In this document: one piece after another, positions 20,783 to 29,403 of the stretch
Position numbering within the stretch: the stretch's first letter is position 1
Layout: the number at the start of each line of letters is the position of its first letter
Source of the DNA: Nesterenkonia aurantiaca
GTDB taxonomy: Bacteria > Actinomycetota > Actinomycetes > Actinomycetales > Micrococcaceae
Length of the DNA stretch: 64,000 bases
Direction: 5' to 3'
Assembly: GCF_004364585.1 (NCBI RefSeq)
Contig: NZ_SOAN01000004.1
Location: forward strand, 62,001 to 126,000
Translations under genes and position numbers: made by a program
The notes under the pieces: model-generated
Databases searched by the model: none
What the model was told of the DNA's origin: nothing
The model's input: only the letters and a program-made list of their open reading frames with translations

Positions 20783-20814
20783 CTGGAACCACCCAACGAA
20801 CTGGAACCACCCAA
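20783..20814 (+). repeat. Short direct repeat before acpP
   Basis: CTGGAACCACCCAA occurs twice with an 18-bp period (20783-20796 and 20801-20814), just upstream of the acpP ribosome binding site. It may affect acpP expression; no direct sign of function. Confidence 0.6.
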
Positions 20815-20832
20815 AGAAAAGGAGTCGCCGAT

Positions 20833-21078
20833 ATGGCTGACAAGAACGAGATCCTCGCAGGCCTGGCCGAGATTGTGAACGAGGAGACCGGCCTGGAGGT
20901 CGAAGAGGTCCAGTCGGAGAAGTCCTTCACCGAGGACCTCGACATCGACTCGATCTCGATGATGACCATCGTGGTCAACGCCGAAGAGAAGTTCGACGTG
21001 AAGATCCCCGATGAAGAGGTCAAGAACCTGGCCACCGTCGGCGACGCCGTGGACTTCATCGCCAACGCACAGGGCTGA
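20833..21078 (+). CDS. acpP: AcpP, acyl carrier protein
   Basis: An 81-residue acidic acyl carrier protein. Ser40 in the DIDSISMM motif is the phosphopantetheine attachment site; the more common motif is DSLS, and isoleucine here is a conservative change. It carries growing acyl chains between FabD, FabH and FabF in the same operon. The ATG at 20833 is preceded by AAGGAG at good spacing. Length is standard. Confidence 0.97.
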   Translation: MADKNEILAGLAEIVNEETGLEVEEVQSEKSFTEDLDIDSISMMTIVVNAEEKFDVKIPDEEVKNLATVGDAVDFIANAQG

Positions 21079-21173
21079 TCCAGCCCCGCATCGGACGGGA
21101 GGGCTCCGGCGCACCGCCGAGCCCTCCCCTCCTCTCCCCCCACCCGCTGTCCCACTTTCATTGAGGTAGATCC

Positions 21174-22433
21174 ATGACCCGTCGTCTTGTCATCACCGGT
21201 CTCGGCGCCACCACTCCCATCGGCGGCGACGTGAAGACGCTCTGGACCAACGCCCTGGCCGGCACTCCCGGTGCCAAGACCCTCGAGCACGACTGGGTCG
21301 AGAAGTACCAGCTGCCGGTCACCTTCGCCGCCGAGGTCTCCATCGAGCCCTCCGAGGTGCTGGCCCGTCCGGAGCTCCGCCGGATGGATCGCTCCACCCA
21401 GCTAGGCATGGTCGCCGCCCGGCAGGCCTGGGACGACGCCGGTCTCAGCCGCCCCGGCGATGAGGGCTACGACCTGGATCCCGAGCGGGTCGCGGTGTCC
21501 TTCGCCACCGGCATCGGCGGGGTCTGGACGCTGATCGACAGCTGGGACACCCTGCGCGAGCGTGGCCCGCGCCGGGTGATGCCGATGACCGTGCCGATGC
21601 TGATGCCCAACGGCGCGGCCGGAGCGATCAGCCTGGACCTCGGCGCTCAGGGCGGGGCCCGCACGGCGGTCTCCGCCTGCGCCTCCGGTGTCGAGGCGCT
21701 GGACGTCGCGCTGGAGATGCTGCGCAAGGGCGACGCCGACGTCGTCCTGGCCGGCGGCACCGAGGCTGCGATCCATCCGCTGCCCATGGCCGCGTTCAGC
21801 TCGCTGCAGGCGCTCTCCAAGCGCAACGACGACCCCGCTGCCGCCTCGCGGCCCTATGACCGAGACCGCGATGGATTCGTCATGGGTGAGGGCGCCGGCG
21901 CTCTGGTCGTCGAGACCGAAGAGCACGCCAAGGCCCGCGGCGCCACCATCTATGCCGAGCTCGCGGGTTCCGCGATCACCTCGGACGCGCACCACATCAC
22001 CGCCCCGGACCCCAAGGCGCTGGGTGCTTCCCGCGCGCTGCGCCGGGCGCTGGAGTCCGCCGGCGCGCAGCTGAGCGAGGTCACCCACATCAACGCCCAC
22101 GCCACCTCCACCCCGGTGGGCGACAAGCCTGAGTATGCGGCGCTGAAGTCGGTGTTCGGAGATCACCTCGAGAACGTCTGCATCTCCGCCACGAAGTCCC
22201 AGACCGGTCATCTGCTCGGCGCCGCCGGTGCCGTGGAGTCGGTGCTGACCGTGAAGGCCCTGCATGAGCGTCGCGCGCCGGTCACGATCAACCTCGATCA
22301 TCAGGACCCGGAGATGCCGCTCGACGTGGTCACCGGCTCGCCTCGCGAGCTCGGGGACCAGCAGCAGGTGGCGCTGTGCAACTCCTTCGGCTTCGGCGGG
22401 CACAACGCCGTGGCGGCGTTCCGCACCTACTGA
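21174..22433 (+). CDS. fabF: FabF, 3-oxoacyl-ACP synthase II
   Basis: A 419-residue elongating condensing enzyme. The Cys-His-His triad is Cys169 (VSACASGVEAL), His309 (INAHATSTPVGD) and His346 (SQTGHLLGAAG), with Lys341 in SATKSQ. It completes the minimal type II synthase of this operon; reductases and dehydratase are not in the window. A clear terminator follows at 22475-22519. No abnormality seen. Confidence 0.97.
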   Translation: MTRRLVITGLGATTPIGGDVKTLWTNALAGTPGAKTLEHDWVEKYQLPVTFAAEVSIEPSEVLARPELRRMDRSTQLGMVAARQAWDDAGLSRPGDEGYDLDPERVAVSFATGIGGVWTLIDSWDTLRERGPRRVMPMTVPMLMPNGAAGAISLDLGAQGGARTAVSACASGVEALDVALEMLRKGDADVVLAGGTEAAIHPLPMAAFSSLQALSKRNDDPAAASRPYDRDRDGFVMGEGAGALVVETEEHAKARGATIYAELAGSAITSDAHHITAPDPKALGASRALRRALESAGAQLSEVTHINAHATSTPVGDKPEYAALKSVFGDHLENVCISATKSQTGHLLGAAGAVESVLTVKALHERRAPVTINLDHQDPEMPLDVVTGSPRELGDQQQVALCNSFGFGGHNAVAAFRTY

Positions 22434-22474
22434 GCAACTCCGCCGGGGCTCATCCGGCGGCATCCGCGCAGAAG

Positions 22475-22519
22475 AAGACCCCCGGTCGGGATCCTCAGGG
22501 ATCCCCGCCGGGGGTCTTT
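22475..22519 (+). terminator. Intrinsic terminator of the fas operon
   Basis: An 11-bp perfect stem (22475-22485 AAGACCCCCGG with 22508-22518) enclosing a second GGGATC/GATCCC stem, ending in GTCTTT. It lies 41 bp after the fabF stop. Confidence 0.9.
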
Positions 22520-22679
22520 GCTGCTTCATGTAGAAGCTGCCGCGCTGGGAAGCGACGGCCCGCTTCAGCGGGCTCTGTGCGGCAGGACTGTGGTGGTGCC
22601 GGTCGATCACGGCTGCTGGTGGTCAGCACCGGCTGAGCGGATGGGCGGCGGTGGAGGACGCCGCGCGGTCCGCCTGGGC

Positions 22680-23186
22680 TCAGCTGACCACCTGGTGCAG
22701 CCAGTGCACAGGGGCGCCCTCTGCGGCATGGCGGAAGGACTCCAGCTCCTCGTCCCAGGCCTCGCCCAGCGCCAGTGAGAGCTCCTGATAGACCACGGAG
22801 GGGTCACCGGCGCCCATCTCGTAGGCGTAACGGATCCGGTCCTCGGAGACCACGATGTTGCCGTGCACATCGGTGGTGGCATGGAAGATGCCCAGTTCAG
22901 GCGTGTGGGACCAGCGGCCGCCGTCGCAGCCGGGAGAGGGGTCCTCGGTCACCTCGAACCGGAGATGGCTCACCGCGCGCAGCGCTGAGGCCAGGGTGGC
23001 GCCCAGACCGGCTGAGCCCTCCCAGGAGAGCTCTGCACGGAAGTCGCCGGGCGCGGCAGGCTGAGGGTGCCATGTGAAGTCCACGCGCGCGTCAACCGCC
23101 GAGGACACCGCCCATTCAACGTGTGGGCAGAGCGCGGCGGGCGCCGAATGGATGTGAAGCACACCTCGGGCCGTATTTTGGGACAT
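22680..23186 (-). CDS. DUF3145 family protein, conserved in actinobacteria
   Basis: A 168-residue protein of unknown function. Recognisable family stretches are ARGVLHIHSAPAALCPHVEWAV at the N-terminus, the SWEGSAGLGATLASALR segment, and GIFHATTDVHGNIVVSEDRIR. The ATG at 23186 is chosen because GGAGG lies 6 bases upstream; frames open further upstream lack such a site. It converges with fabF across the terminator. The same gene follows fabF in Streptomyces, so the neighbourhood is conserved, but a role in lipid metabolism is only suggested by that. Confidence 0.88.
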   Translation of the reverse strand: MSQNTARGVLHIHSAPAALCPHVEWAVSSAVDARVDFTWHPQPAAPGDFRAELSWEGSAGLGATLASALRAVSHLRFEVTEDPSPGCDGGRWSHTPELGIFHATTDVHGNIVVSEDRIRYAYEMGAGDPSVVYQELSLALGEAWDEELESFRHAAEGAPVHWLHQVVS

Positions 23187-23334
23187 ATCCATCCTCCACT
23201 GTGCTGTTGGTACGTCTTCCCCTACGACCAGACAGCAGCCAGGTGGCTGATGGTTTTGATGCTCCACCAAAGGTTAACACCTTGCGCGGCGAGCACTACT
23301 ACTGATGTTAACAGATCCAGATCAGATCGGTCTC

Positions 23335-24312
23335 TCAGGCGCGGGGATGAGCCTGTCCGTAGGCGTCGCGCAGCCTGTCGATGGTGACGTGGGTGTAGAG
23401 CTGCGTGGTGCTCAGCGAGGCGTGCCCGAGCAGCTCCTGGACGGTCCGCAGATCAGCACCTCCTTCCAACAGGTGCGTGGCGGCGGTGTGACGCAGCGCG
23501 TGCGGGCCTCGGGCTGCCGTGGTCCCAAGCCGGGCGAGGGAATCGTCGACGACGCGGCGCACCGTGCGCACATCGATGCGGCCTCCTCGACGACCCAGGA
23601 AACACGCCTCGGCCGAGGTGCTCGTGACGAGTCGGGATCGGCCGTGGTACAACCAGCTGCGCAGAGCGGTCTCTGCCGGCACCCCGTAGGGGACGATCCG
23701 TTCCTTGTTGCCCTTGCCGAGCAGCCGGACCATCCGCCGACCGGTCTCGAAGGAGGCCAGGTTCAGACCGCTGAGCTCGGAGACGCGCATACCGGTGGCG
23801 TAGAGCAGCTCCACCATCGCTGCGTCACGCAGGCTCAGCGCATGCGCGATCGGATCTGCCTCATCCGCCTGTCCGGCCTGCTGGGCCGCACCTGCCAGCT
23901 GGGAGGTGAGCTGTTCGACGTGCTGGTGCTGCAGCACATCGGGCAGGTGGCTGCTCTTTCGGGCGGTGCGCAGCCGCACGGAAGGATCCTCGGGCAGGTG
24001 CCCCCGGCGGTGCGCCCAGGCGGTGAAGGCCCGCACCGAGGCGGTCTTGCGGTTCAGGGTGTTCCGCGAGAGTCCCGCTTCGTGCAGCTCGCTCAGCCAG
24101 CTGCGAATCTCCGCGAGGCCGAGCTCCTCCAGCGGACCACGCTGCAGAGCGAGCTGGCGCAGATCGCCGCGATAGGCGCGGAGCGTCTGCACCGAGAGCC
24201 CCCGTTCGTGCCTGAGATGGTCGATGAACGCTGTGACCAGCTCGGGTTCGACCGCAGCGTCGGGGCCCGGAGGTGCAGCCGGGTCTGTGGATCGATCCTG
24301 CGCGGAGGCCAT
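23335..24312 (-). CDS. xerC: XerC-type tyrosine recombinase
   Basis: A 325-residue site-specific recombinase that resolves chromosome dimers at dif sites. The N-terminal SAM-like core-binding domain is at about residues 22-110. The catalytic residues are all visible: Arg176 (TGMRVSEL), Lys200 (LLGKGNKER), His271 and Arg274 (HALRHTAATH), His297 (LLGHASL) and Tyr306 (TTQLYTHV). It follows dprA with a 48-bp gap but has its own -10 box 6 bases before the ATG. Position at the end of the housekeeping series is typical, so it is a chromosomal xer gene and not a phage integrase. Confidence 0.93.
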   Translation of the reverse strand: MASAQDRSTDPAAPPGPDAAVEPELVTAFIDHLRHERGLSVQTLRAYRGDLRQLALQRGPLEELGLAEIRSWLSELHEAGLSRNTLNRKTASVRAFTAWAHRRGHLPEDPSVRLRTARKSSHLPDVLQHQHVEQLTSQLAGAAQQAGQADEADPIAHALSLRDAAMVELLYATGMRVSELSGLNLASFETGRRMVRLLGKGNKERIVPYGVPAETALRSWLYHGRSRLVTSTSAEACFLGRRGGRIDVRTVRRVVDDSLARLGTTAARGPHALRHTAATHLLEGGADLRTVQELLGHASLSTTQLYTHVTIDRLRDAYGQAHPRA

Positions 24313-24318
24313 GAGGGA

Positions 24319-24324
24319 AGTCTA
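24319..24324 (-). promoter_or_regulatory. -10 element TAGACT of xerC, probably leaderless
   Basis: On the minus strand TAGACT ends 6 bases before the xerC ATG and no ribosome binding site is present between them. It lies in the 48-bp gap after dprA. Confidence 0.5.
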
Positions 24325-24360
24325 CGACCGCGCACATCGGGCTTAGGTGCTCCGCGCCGA

Positions 24361-25758
24361 TCATGCCCGACCCCAATGACCGTTGACCATGCGGGCGCGG
24401 CCCGAACGCTGAAGCCGGGTCAGCTCGGCGAGCACAGTGGGCAGCGGGAGCCCCGCGACTTGGGAGAGCTTGCCCGGCGCGCTCAGACCACGTCTGGGCA
24501 GCGCGTCGAAGAGCAGCCGCTGGGCCTCATCGAGTCCATCCTGCGGGTGCTCCCGGCCCAGGGGAAGCTCGGGTTGGACAGCCGGTCGGGAGGCTGATTC
24601 CCTGCGCCCGGCCCAGGAGCCGATGGCCAGCGACTCCTGGCTGGGGCCCGGCGGATGCGCGGTTTCTGGGCCTGCGCCTTCAGCGACAAGGTTCAGGATG
24701 TCGGTCGCGTCCCGGACCAGCTGCGCGGGTGTCTCGCGCAACAGACGGTGACATCCTGCCGAGGCGGCGGAGAAGACGCTTCCGGGGATCACCCCCACCT
24801 CCCGGCCGAGGTTCAGCGCATGGTGGGCGGTGGACTGGGCTCCGCTGCGCCAGCGCGCCTCGGTGATCACGGTGACCATACCCAGTGCCGCGATCAGGCG
24901 GTTCCGCTGCAGGAACCGGTGCCTGGTCGGCGCCGAACCGGGGGCCATCTCGCTGAGCAGCAGACCCTGTTCTGCAACTTCGCGGAGCAGACGTTCGTTC
25001 CCAGCCGGGTAGAACCGATCCAGTCCGCCGGCCAAGACTGCCAGCGTCGGCGCGGAGCGGTCTGCATCGCTGAACCTGGAGGCGTCTCTGTCCCCGGAGT
25101 CCTCCGCGCGGCGCGAACCTGAGTCCTGATCCGAGCACGCGCGCAGCGCGGCCCGATGGGCGGCGGCATCGACCCCGTAGGCGCCGCCGGAGACCACACA
25201 GAGACCGGCATGGACCAGATCCTCGGTGAGCTGGGCGGTGATCCGGATGCCATAGTCCGTCACCTCCCGGGACCCGACGATCGCCACCGTCCGGGCCGGG
25301 CCGGGAAGTCGGCCCAGTGCCTGGGAGGCGGACTCCTCCCGGCTGCCACGGAACCAGATCGCCACCGGGGCCAGCGGACCGAGATCTCCCAGCTGTGCGG
25401 GCCAGCCGGGGTCCTGCGGGATCAACAGACCCCCGCCGAGCCGGCGGATCGTGGCGAGGTCCGAGGCGCCATGCAGCTGCCCGCACCGGGTGCGCCAACG
25501 GGCAAGCCCGGTGCGCAGGTCCTGCTGCCGGGCTCCGAGCCCCGCCGAGTCAGCGACCTGCGCCATTCGGTCACGCTCTGCGGCGGAGGGTGCCCGCGCC
25601 GAGGTGATCAGTGCGTGGAGGCTCTGAGCTCCGAAGGTCTCCAGAGCGAGTCCGGCGAGCAGGTCTCCAGGTTCGATCAGCCGGGACAGCTCGGCACGAA
25701 GGACCCTTTCCTGCTCGAGGTCCACCCCAGGGGCGGCGGGACCGGGGTCATGTCTCAT
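24361..25758 (-). CDS. dprA: DprA/Smf, DNA-processing protein
   Basis: A 465-residue DprA. Family role: binds incoming single-stranded DNA and loads RecA during transformation. The Rossmann-like core has VAIVGSREVTDYGIRITAQL and VVSGGAYGVDAAAHRAAL, and later MAPGSAPTRHRFLQRNRLIA and VITEARWRSGAQSTAHHAL. A poorly conserved N-terminal helical domain precedes it, and a short C-terminal winged helix ends the protein. An extra Ser/Asp/Arg-rich loop interrupts the core near residues 235-265. The ATG at 25758 follows the comM stop by 14 bp with GAGGAG upstream. Confidence 0.93.
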   Translation of the reverse strand: MRHDPGPAAPGVDLEQERVLRAELSRLIEPGDLLAGLALETFGAQSLHALITSARAPSAAERDRMAQVADSAGLGARQQDLRTGLARWRTRCGQLHGASDLATIRRLGGGLLIPQDPGWPAQLGDLGPLAPVAIWFRGSREESASQALGRLPGPARTVAIVGSREVTDYGIRITAQLTEDLVHAGLCVVSGGAYGVDAAAHRAALRACSDQDSGSRRAEDSGDRDASRFSDADRSAPTLAVLAGGLDRFYPAGNERLLREVAEQGLLLSEMAPGSAPTRHRFLQRNRLIAALGMVTVITEARWRSGAQSTAHHALNLGREVGVIPGSVFSAASAGCHRLLRETPAQLVRDATDILNLVAEGAGPETAHPPGPSQESLAIGSWAGRRESASRPAVQPELPLGREHPQDGLDEAQRLLFDALPRRGLSAPGKLSQVAGLPLPTVLAELTRLQRSGRARMVNGHWGRA

Positions 25759-25772
25759 AGCTGCTCCTCGAT

Positions 25773-27356
25773 TCAGTTCGTCTGGGCCCGCTGCCGCAGC
25801 TGCAAGGCAGCATCGACCTCGTCGGCCCCTGGCTGGTCCCGCTGCGCCAGATCCGCGATGGTCCAGGCCAGGCGCAGAACCCGCAGATAACCGCGCAGCG
25901 AGATCGCGGCTCGATCCAGTGCGGCGTCGATGTGACGGGTGGAGCCGGCGGGCAGGCGCAGCTCTCCGGTCAAGAGCTGCATCGGAGCCTGAGCGTTGGT
26001 GCGCAGGCCCCACCGGTGAAGACGTTCGCTCTGCACCGTGCGCGCGTCAAGCACCCTGGACCGGACGGCCGCGGAGCTCTCCCCCGGCGGTCCCAGGGCG
26101 GCGGCCGCCGATCGAGGACGCTCGACCTGGATCTGCAGGTCGATGCGATCCAGCAGTGGACCGGAGAGGCGTGACATGTAGTGCCGCCGCTGGGCCACCG
26201 AGCATCTGCAGCCTGCGCCGGTGCCCACGTTGAGTCCGCAGGGACAGGGATTCGCGCCGAGCACCAGTTGGAAGCGCGCCGGGTACGTCACGCTCCCGGC
26301 CGAGCGGTGCAGCGAGATCCTGCCGGTCTCCATGGGTTGACGCAGTGCGTCCAACGCGGGGCGTGGAAACTCCGGGGCCTCATCGAGGAAGAGCACTCCC
26401 TGGTGTGCCCGGGTCACGGCGCCGGGCCGCGCGATCCGCGCGCCGCCGCCCACGATGGCCGCCATCGAAGCGCTGTGGTGCGGGGCCTGGAACGGCGGGG
26501 TGCGGCGCAGCCGAATCACGGTCCGTGGGTCCGCCGAGAGGGATTCGATCGCCGTGGCCTCCATCGCCGCCTGATCATCCAGCGGCGGGAGGATCCCCGA
26601 CATTCGTTCAGCCAGCATCGTCTTGCCGGCACCCGGGGCACCGATGAGCAGCAGGTGGTGGCCACCGGCGGCCGCCAGCTCCAGCGCGAACCTCGCTTCC
26701 TGCTGGCCCCGCACCTCCGCGAGATCGACCGCGGGAGCGCCGGAGTTCTCGGAGCCGGCGGCATCTTCGCCCACCATCGAGGCTGCGACACCGTGGCCAG
26801 CCGACCACCGATGGACCCCGGACGCCTCACGCACCAGCGGTTCGAGCTCGGCGGTGGCGAAGGAGGCCGCCACCTGTGACACATGGGCGGCCGCGAGGAC
26901 CTCCATCCCGGGCACCAGGGCCGCTTCCTGGGCGTTCTCCATCGCCACGACCACCGTCTGGGCCCCGGCGGCCTGCGCGGCCGCCACTGCGGGAAGCACA
27001 CCGCGGACCGGGCGCAGCCTCCCGTCCAGACCCAGCTCCGCCAGGAAGACGATCTCTGCCGTGCCCTGGACCCTGCCGTCGGCCGCCCAGGCGCTCATCA
27101 GAATGGCGAGGTCCAGGACGGAACCCGATTTCGGCAGCGAGGCCGGGAGCAGGTTCACGGTGAGCCGCCGGGTCGGAAGATCGCAACCGGTGTTCTTCGC
27201 CGCGGATCGGATCCGGTCCTGGCTCTCCCGCAGCGAGGCATCGGGCAGGCCCAGCAGGATGAACGCCGGAAGAGCCCGGCCGATATCGGCCTCGACCTCG
27301 ATCAGGTGTCCGTCCATGCCGAAGAGGACCACGCCACGGGCCCGACCCATGCTCAT
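25773..27356 (-). CDS. comM: YifB/ComM family Mg-chelatase-like AAA+ ATPase
   Basis: A 527-residue ATPase. In transformable bacteria ComM is a helicase that promotes branch migration of donor DNA; the family also occurs widely without proven competence. The N-terminal Lon-protease-like domain covers about 1-165, Walker A GAPGAGKTM is near 220, and VLFLDEAPEFPRPALDALRQ near 300 is Walker B. The CPCG zinc motif in LGANPCPCG and the C-terminal Mg_chelatase_C domain follow. The start ATG (MSMGRARG) overlaps the yraN stop by one base. Order yraN-comM-dprA is the standard actinobacterial one. Confidence 0.94.
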   Translation of the reverse strand: MSMGRARGVVLFGMDGHLIEVEADIGRALPAFILLGLPDASLRESQDRIRSAAKNTGCDLPTRRLTVNLLPASLPKSGSVLDLAILMSAWAADGRVQGTAEIVFLAELGLDGRLRPVRGVLPAVAAAQAAGAQTVVVAMENAQEAALVPGMEVLAAAHVSQVAASFATAELEPLVREASGVHRWSAGHGVAASMVGEDAAGSENSGAPAVDLAEVRGQQEARFALELAAAGGHHLLLIGAPGAGKTMLAERMSGILPPLDDQAAMEATAIESLSADPRTVIRLRRTPPFQAPHHSASMAAIVGGGARIARPGAVTRAHQGVLFLDEAPEFPRPALDALRQPMETGRISLHRSAGSVTYPARFQLVLGANPCPCGLNVGTGAGCRCSVAQRRHYMSRLSGPLLDRIDLQIQVERPRSAAAALGPPGESSAAVRSRVLDARTVQSERLHRWGLRTNAQAPMQLLTGELRLPAGSTRHIDAALDRAAISLRGYLRVLRLAWTIADLAQRDQPGADEVDAALQLRQRAQTN

Positions 27357-27736
27357 CAGCTCACGTCCCTGAGATGTTCCAGCCGCTGCACCAGGTGCTC
27401 CTCGGCATGCGCCTCGGCGGCTCCGCTCAGGAGCACCGCGATGACGTCCACCCGGCGCTGCATATGGAGCCAATGCCGGGCGACACAGTAGTCCAGCAGC
27501 AGCCGGTGCAGCCGGGCCAGCTTGGCTGTGCCGATCGCCTCGAAGGGATGGCCGTATCCCTCACCCCGCCGGGTCTTGACCTCCACCGCCACCAGTTGTG
27601 CCCCATCCCTGGTGATCAGGTCCAGCTCTCCACGCACCCCGCGCCAGCGGCGCTCCAAGATCTGGTGACCCTGCCGACTCAGATAGTCGGCCGCGATCTC
27701 TTCTCCGATGATGCCGGTGACGTCCTTGGCTCGCAT
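27356..27736 (-). CDS. YraN/UPF0102 family nuclease-like protein
   Basis: A 126-residue member of UPF0102, with a restriction-endonuclease-like fold. The motif GVRGELDLITRDG followed by VAVEVKTRRGEGYG gives the acidic and lysine residues of a PD-(D/E)xK site. Biological role is unclear. The ATG at 27736 is chosen because GAAGGAG lies 6 bases upstream; open sequence further upstream has no comparable site. It is coupled to comM by TGATG. The 169-bp gap up to rnhB is empty, where many relatives carry a DUF2469 gene. Confidence 0.9.
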   Translation of the reverse strand: MRAKDVTGIIGEEIAADYLSRQGHQILERRWRGVRGELDLITRDGAQLVAVEVKTRRGEGYGHPFEAIGTAKLARLHRLLLDYCVARHWLHMQRRVDVIAVLLSGAAEAHAEEHLVQRLEHLRDVS

Positions 27737-27905
27737 CTGCGCTCCTTCCTCGCAGGCACCAGCATCCGGCACCTCCCGAGACCCCGGCCGCAAGATCGGG
27801 GCGCTGTGGAGGGACCGAGCCGAGCGCACAGGCTGAACGGGCCTGGGGAAGATGCGGGACGCCGGAGACCTCAGAGAGGATCCAGTCGCAGGTCAGGCCG
27901 TGAGC

Positions 27906-28574
27906 TCAGACCCCGAGGTTCCAGCTGAGCCGATGCTGCGCGGTGACGCCGAGCTCCAGCAGTGCGCTCCGGTGTCCCTGGGAGCCGTACCCGCGGTTGG
28001 AATCCCAGCCATAGCCGGGGTGGGCTGCCGCGAGCTCCTCCATCAGCCGGTCCCGTTCCAGCTTCGCCAGCACCGAGGCGCAGGCCACCGAAAGCGCCCT
28101 GATATCGGCCTTGACCATGGTCTGCACCCGCGGTGAGGCGCCGTGGGTGAGCCAGTCGTAGGAGCCGTCCAGGATCACGGCATCCAGCGGCCTCCCGAGC
28201 TGGACCTCTACCGCGTTGAGCCCGGCGAGACCGGCGGCGCGCAGCGCCCCGTTGATGCCCAGCGCGTCGATCTCTCGAGGCGCGCGGTGTTGGACGCTGT
28301 AGGCGGCGGCGTGTTCGCAGATGTGCGGGTGCCAGCGCTGCCGGGCTTTGGCGCTGAGCAGCTTGGAGTCGCGCACGCCGTCGAGCTGGGAGCAGATCCC
28401 GCTCGCCGTCGGCGTCTCGGCGAAGACCGGGGCGTTGAGGTCGAACACGACCACCCCGATGCTGACCGGTCCAGCCAGGGCGCCCCGGCCGACCTCGTCG
28501 ATCCCCGCGATGAAACGGACATTGCGCTGCGCGGCGATGGCCAGCTCAGGCAGCAGCGTGGCGTTCTCGGGCAT
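27906..28574 (-). CDS. rnhB: Ribonuclease HII
   Basis: A 222-residue enzyme that removes ribonucleotides from RNA-DNA hybrids. The metal-binding motif IDEVGRGALAGPV begins at residue 25 (Asp26, Glu27). The third aspartate is probably in VILDGSYDW, and the conserved SVACASVLAKLERDRLM helix and HPGYGWDSNRGYGSQGH block follow. Length is normal. Gene order lepB-rnhB-yraN fits the family neighbourhood. Upstream gap to lepB is 64 bp. Confidence 0.95.
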   Translation of the reverse strand: MPENATLLPELAIAAQRNVRFIAGIDEVGRGALAGPVSIGVVVFDLNAPVFAETPTASGICSQLDGVRDSKLLSAKARQRWHPHICEHAAAYSVQHRAPREIDALGINGALRAAGLAGLNAVEVQLGRPLDAVILDGSYDWLTHGASPRVQTMVKADIRALSVACASVLAKLERDRLMEELAAAHPGYGWDSNRGYGSQGHRSALLELGVTAQHRLSWNLGV

Positions 28575-28638
28575 CAGCGCGCGCCGTCCGCAAATCCTGC
28601 GCTGGCGCCCGCGGATCCGGCGCCAGTGGATCGGGTGC

Positions 28639-29403
28639 TCACGGCGCCGGGACCGCCTCGAAGGGATCCCGCTCGGTGCCGCCGCCGCCGAAGTTCTCGA
28701 ACGGCCAGATCACCGCCGAGGAGCGTCCGATGACGTCTTCCAGGGGCACCGCACCCATATCGGGTTCGTCCACATGGGAGCGCGAGTCGGCGGAGTTGCC
28801 GCGGTGATCTCCGAGCAGCCAGACGCTGTCCTCGGGGACGGTCACGGAGAACTCACCCTCGCTGGGGACGTTTCCGGGGAAGATATAGGGCTCGTCGATG
28901 GGTTCGCCGTTGACCAGGATCCGTCCGGAATCGTCACAGCACTCCACCTCGTCACCGCCCAGGCCCACCACGCGTTTGACCACGAAGTGGGACGAGGTGT
29001 CGGGCATCAGACCGACGAAGATCATCGCGTCTTGGAAGGCGTTGGTGGGCACTCCGCTTCCGGCGCCCCACCACGCTCGGGTGTCCTCGAACACGACGAC
29101 GTCGCCGCGCTGGACCTCCATGACCTCCGGGGCGAGCAGGTTCACGATGATCCGGTCATCGACCTCCAGGGTCGGCTCCATGGACTCCGAAGGGATGTAG
29201 AAGGCCCGGAAGAAGAAGGTCTTGACCACGAAGGAGATCACGAGCGCGAAGACCAGAATCGTCGCGATCTCGATCAGGAAACTCACCGCCGGGTGCCGGG
29301 CCGACCGGGCCTGACGGCGGCGTTCGCGTCGGCTCTCGGACGGTGGTGTCGAAGGCCCGTCACTGCTGCTGATGATCGGCCTCCGGGAGCTCTCGTCGTT
29401 CAT
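28639..29403 (-). CDS. lepB: Signal peptidase I (second of a tandem pair)
   Basis: A 254-residue membrane-bound serine protease that cleaves Sec signal peptides. A Ser/Arg-rich cytoplasmic tail is followed by one membrane segment at about residues 41-65. The catalytic Ser74 is in YIPSESMEPTL and the Lys143 general base in FVVKRVVGLGGD. The GDHRGNSADSRSH box near the C-terminus is present. The ATG at 29403 lies 44 bp inside the 3' end of the upstream paralogue; no alternative start lies between it and the membrane segment. Typical SPase I motif set. Confidence 0.93.
   Translation of the reverse strand: MNDESSRRPIISSSDGPSTPPSESRRERRRQARSARHPAVSFLIEIATILVFALVISFVVKTFFFRAFYIPSESMEPTLEVDDRIIVNLLAPEVMEVQRGDVVVFEDTRAWWGAGSGVPTNAFQDAMIFVGLMPDTSSHFVVKRVVGLGGDEVECCDDSGRILVNGEPIDEPYIFPGNVPSEGEFSVTVPEDSVWLLGDHRGNSADSRSHVDEPDMGAVPLEDVIGRSSAVIWPFENFGGGGTERDPFEAVPAP

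Noticed and set aside
23335-24312. Phage or integron integrase
   Set aside because: Position after dprA, full XerC motif set and absence of any mobile-element genes or attachment repeats fit chromosomal XerC.
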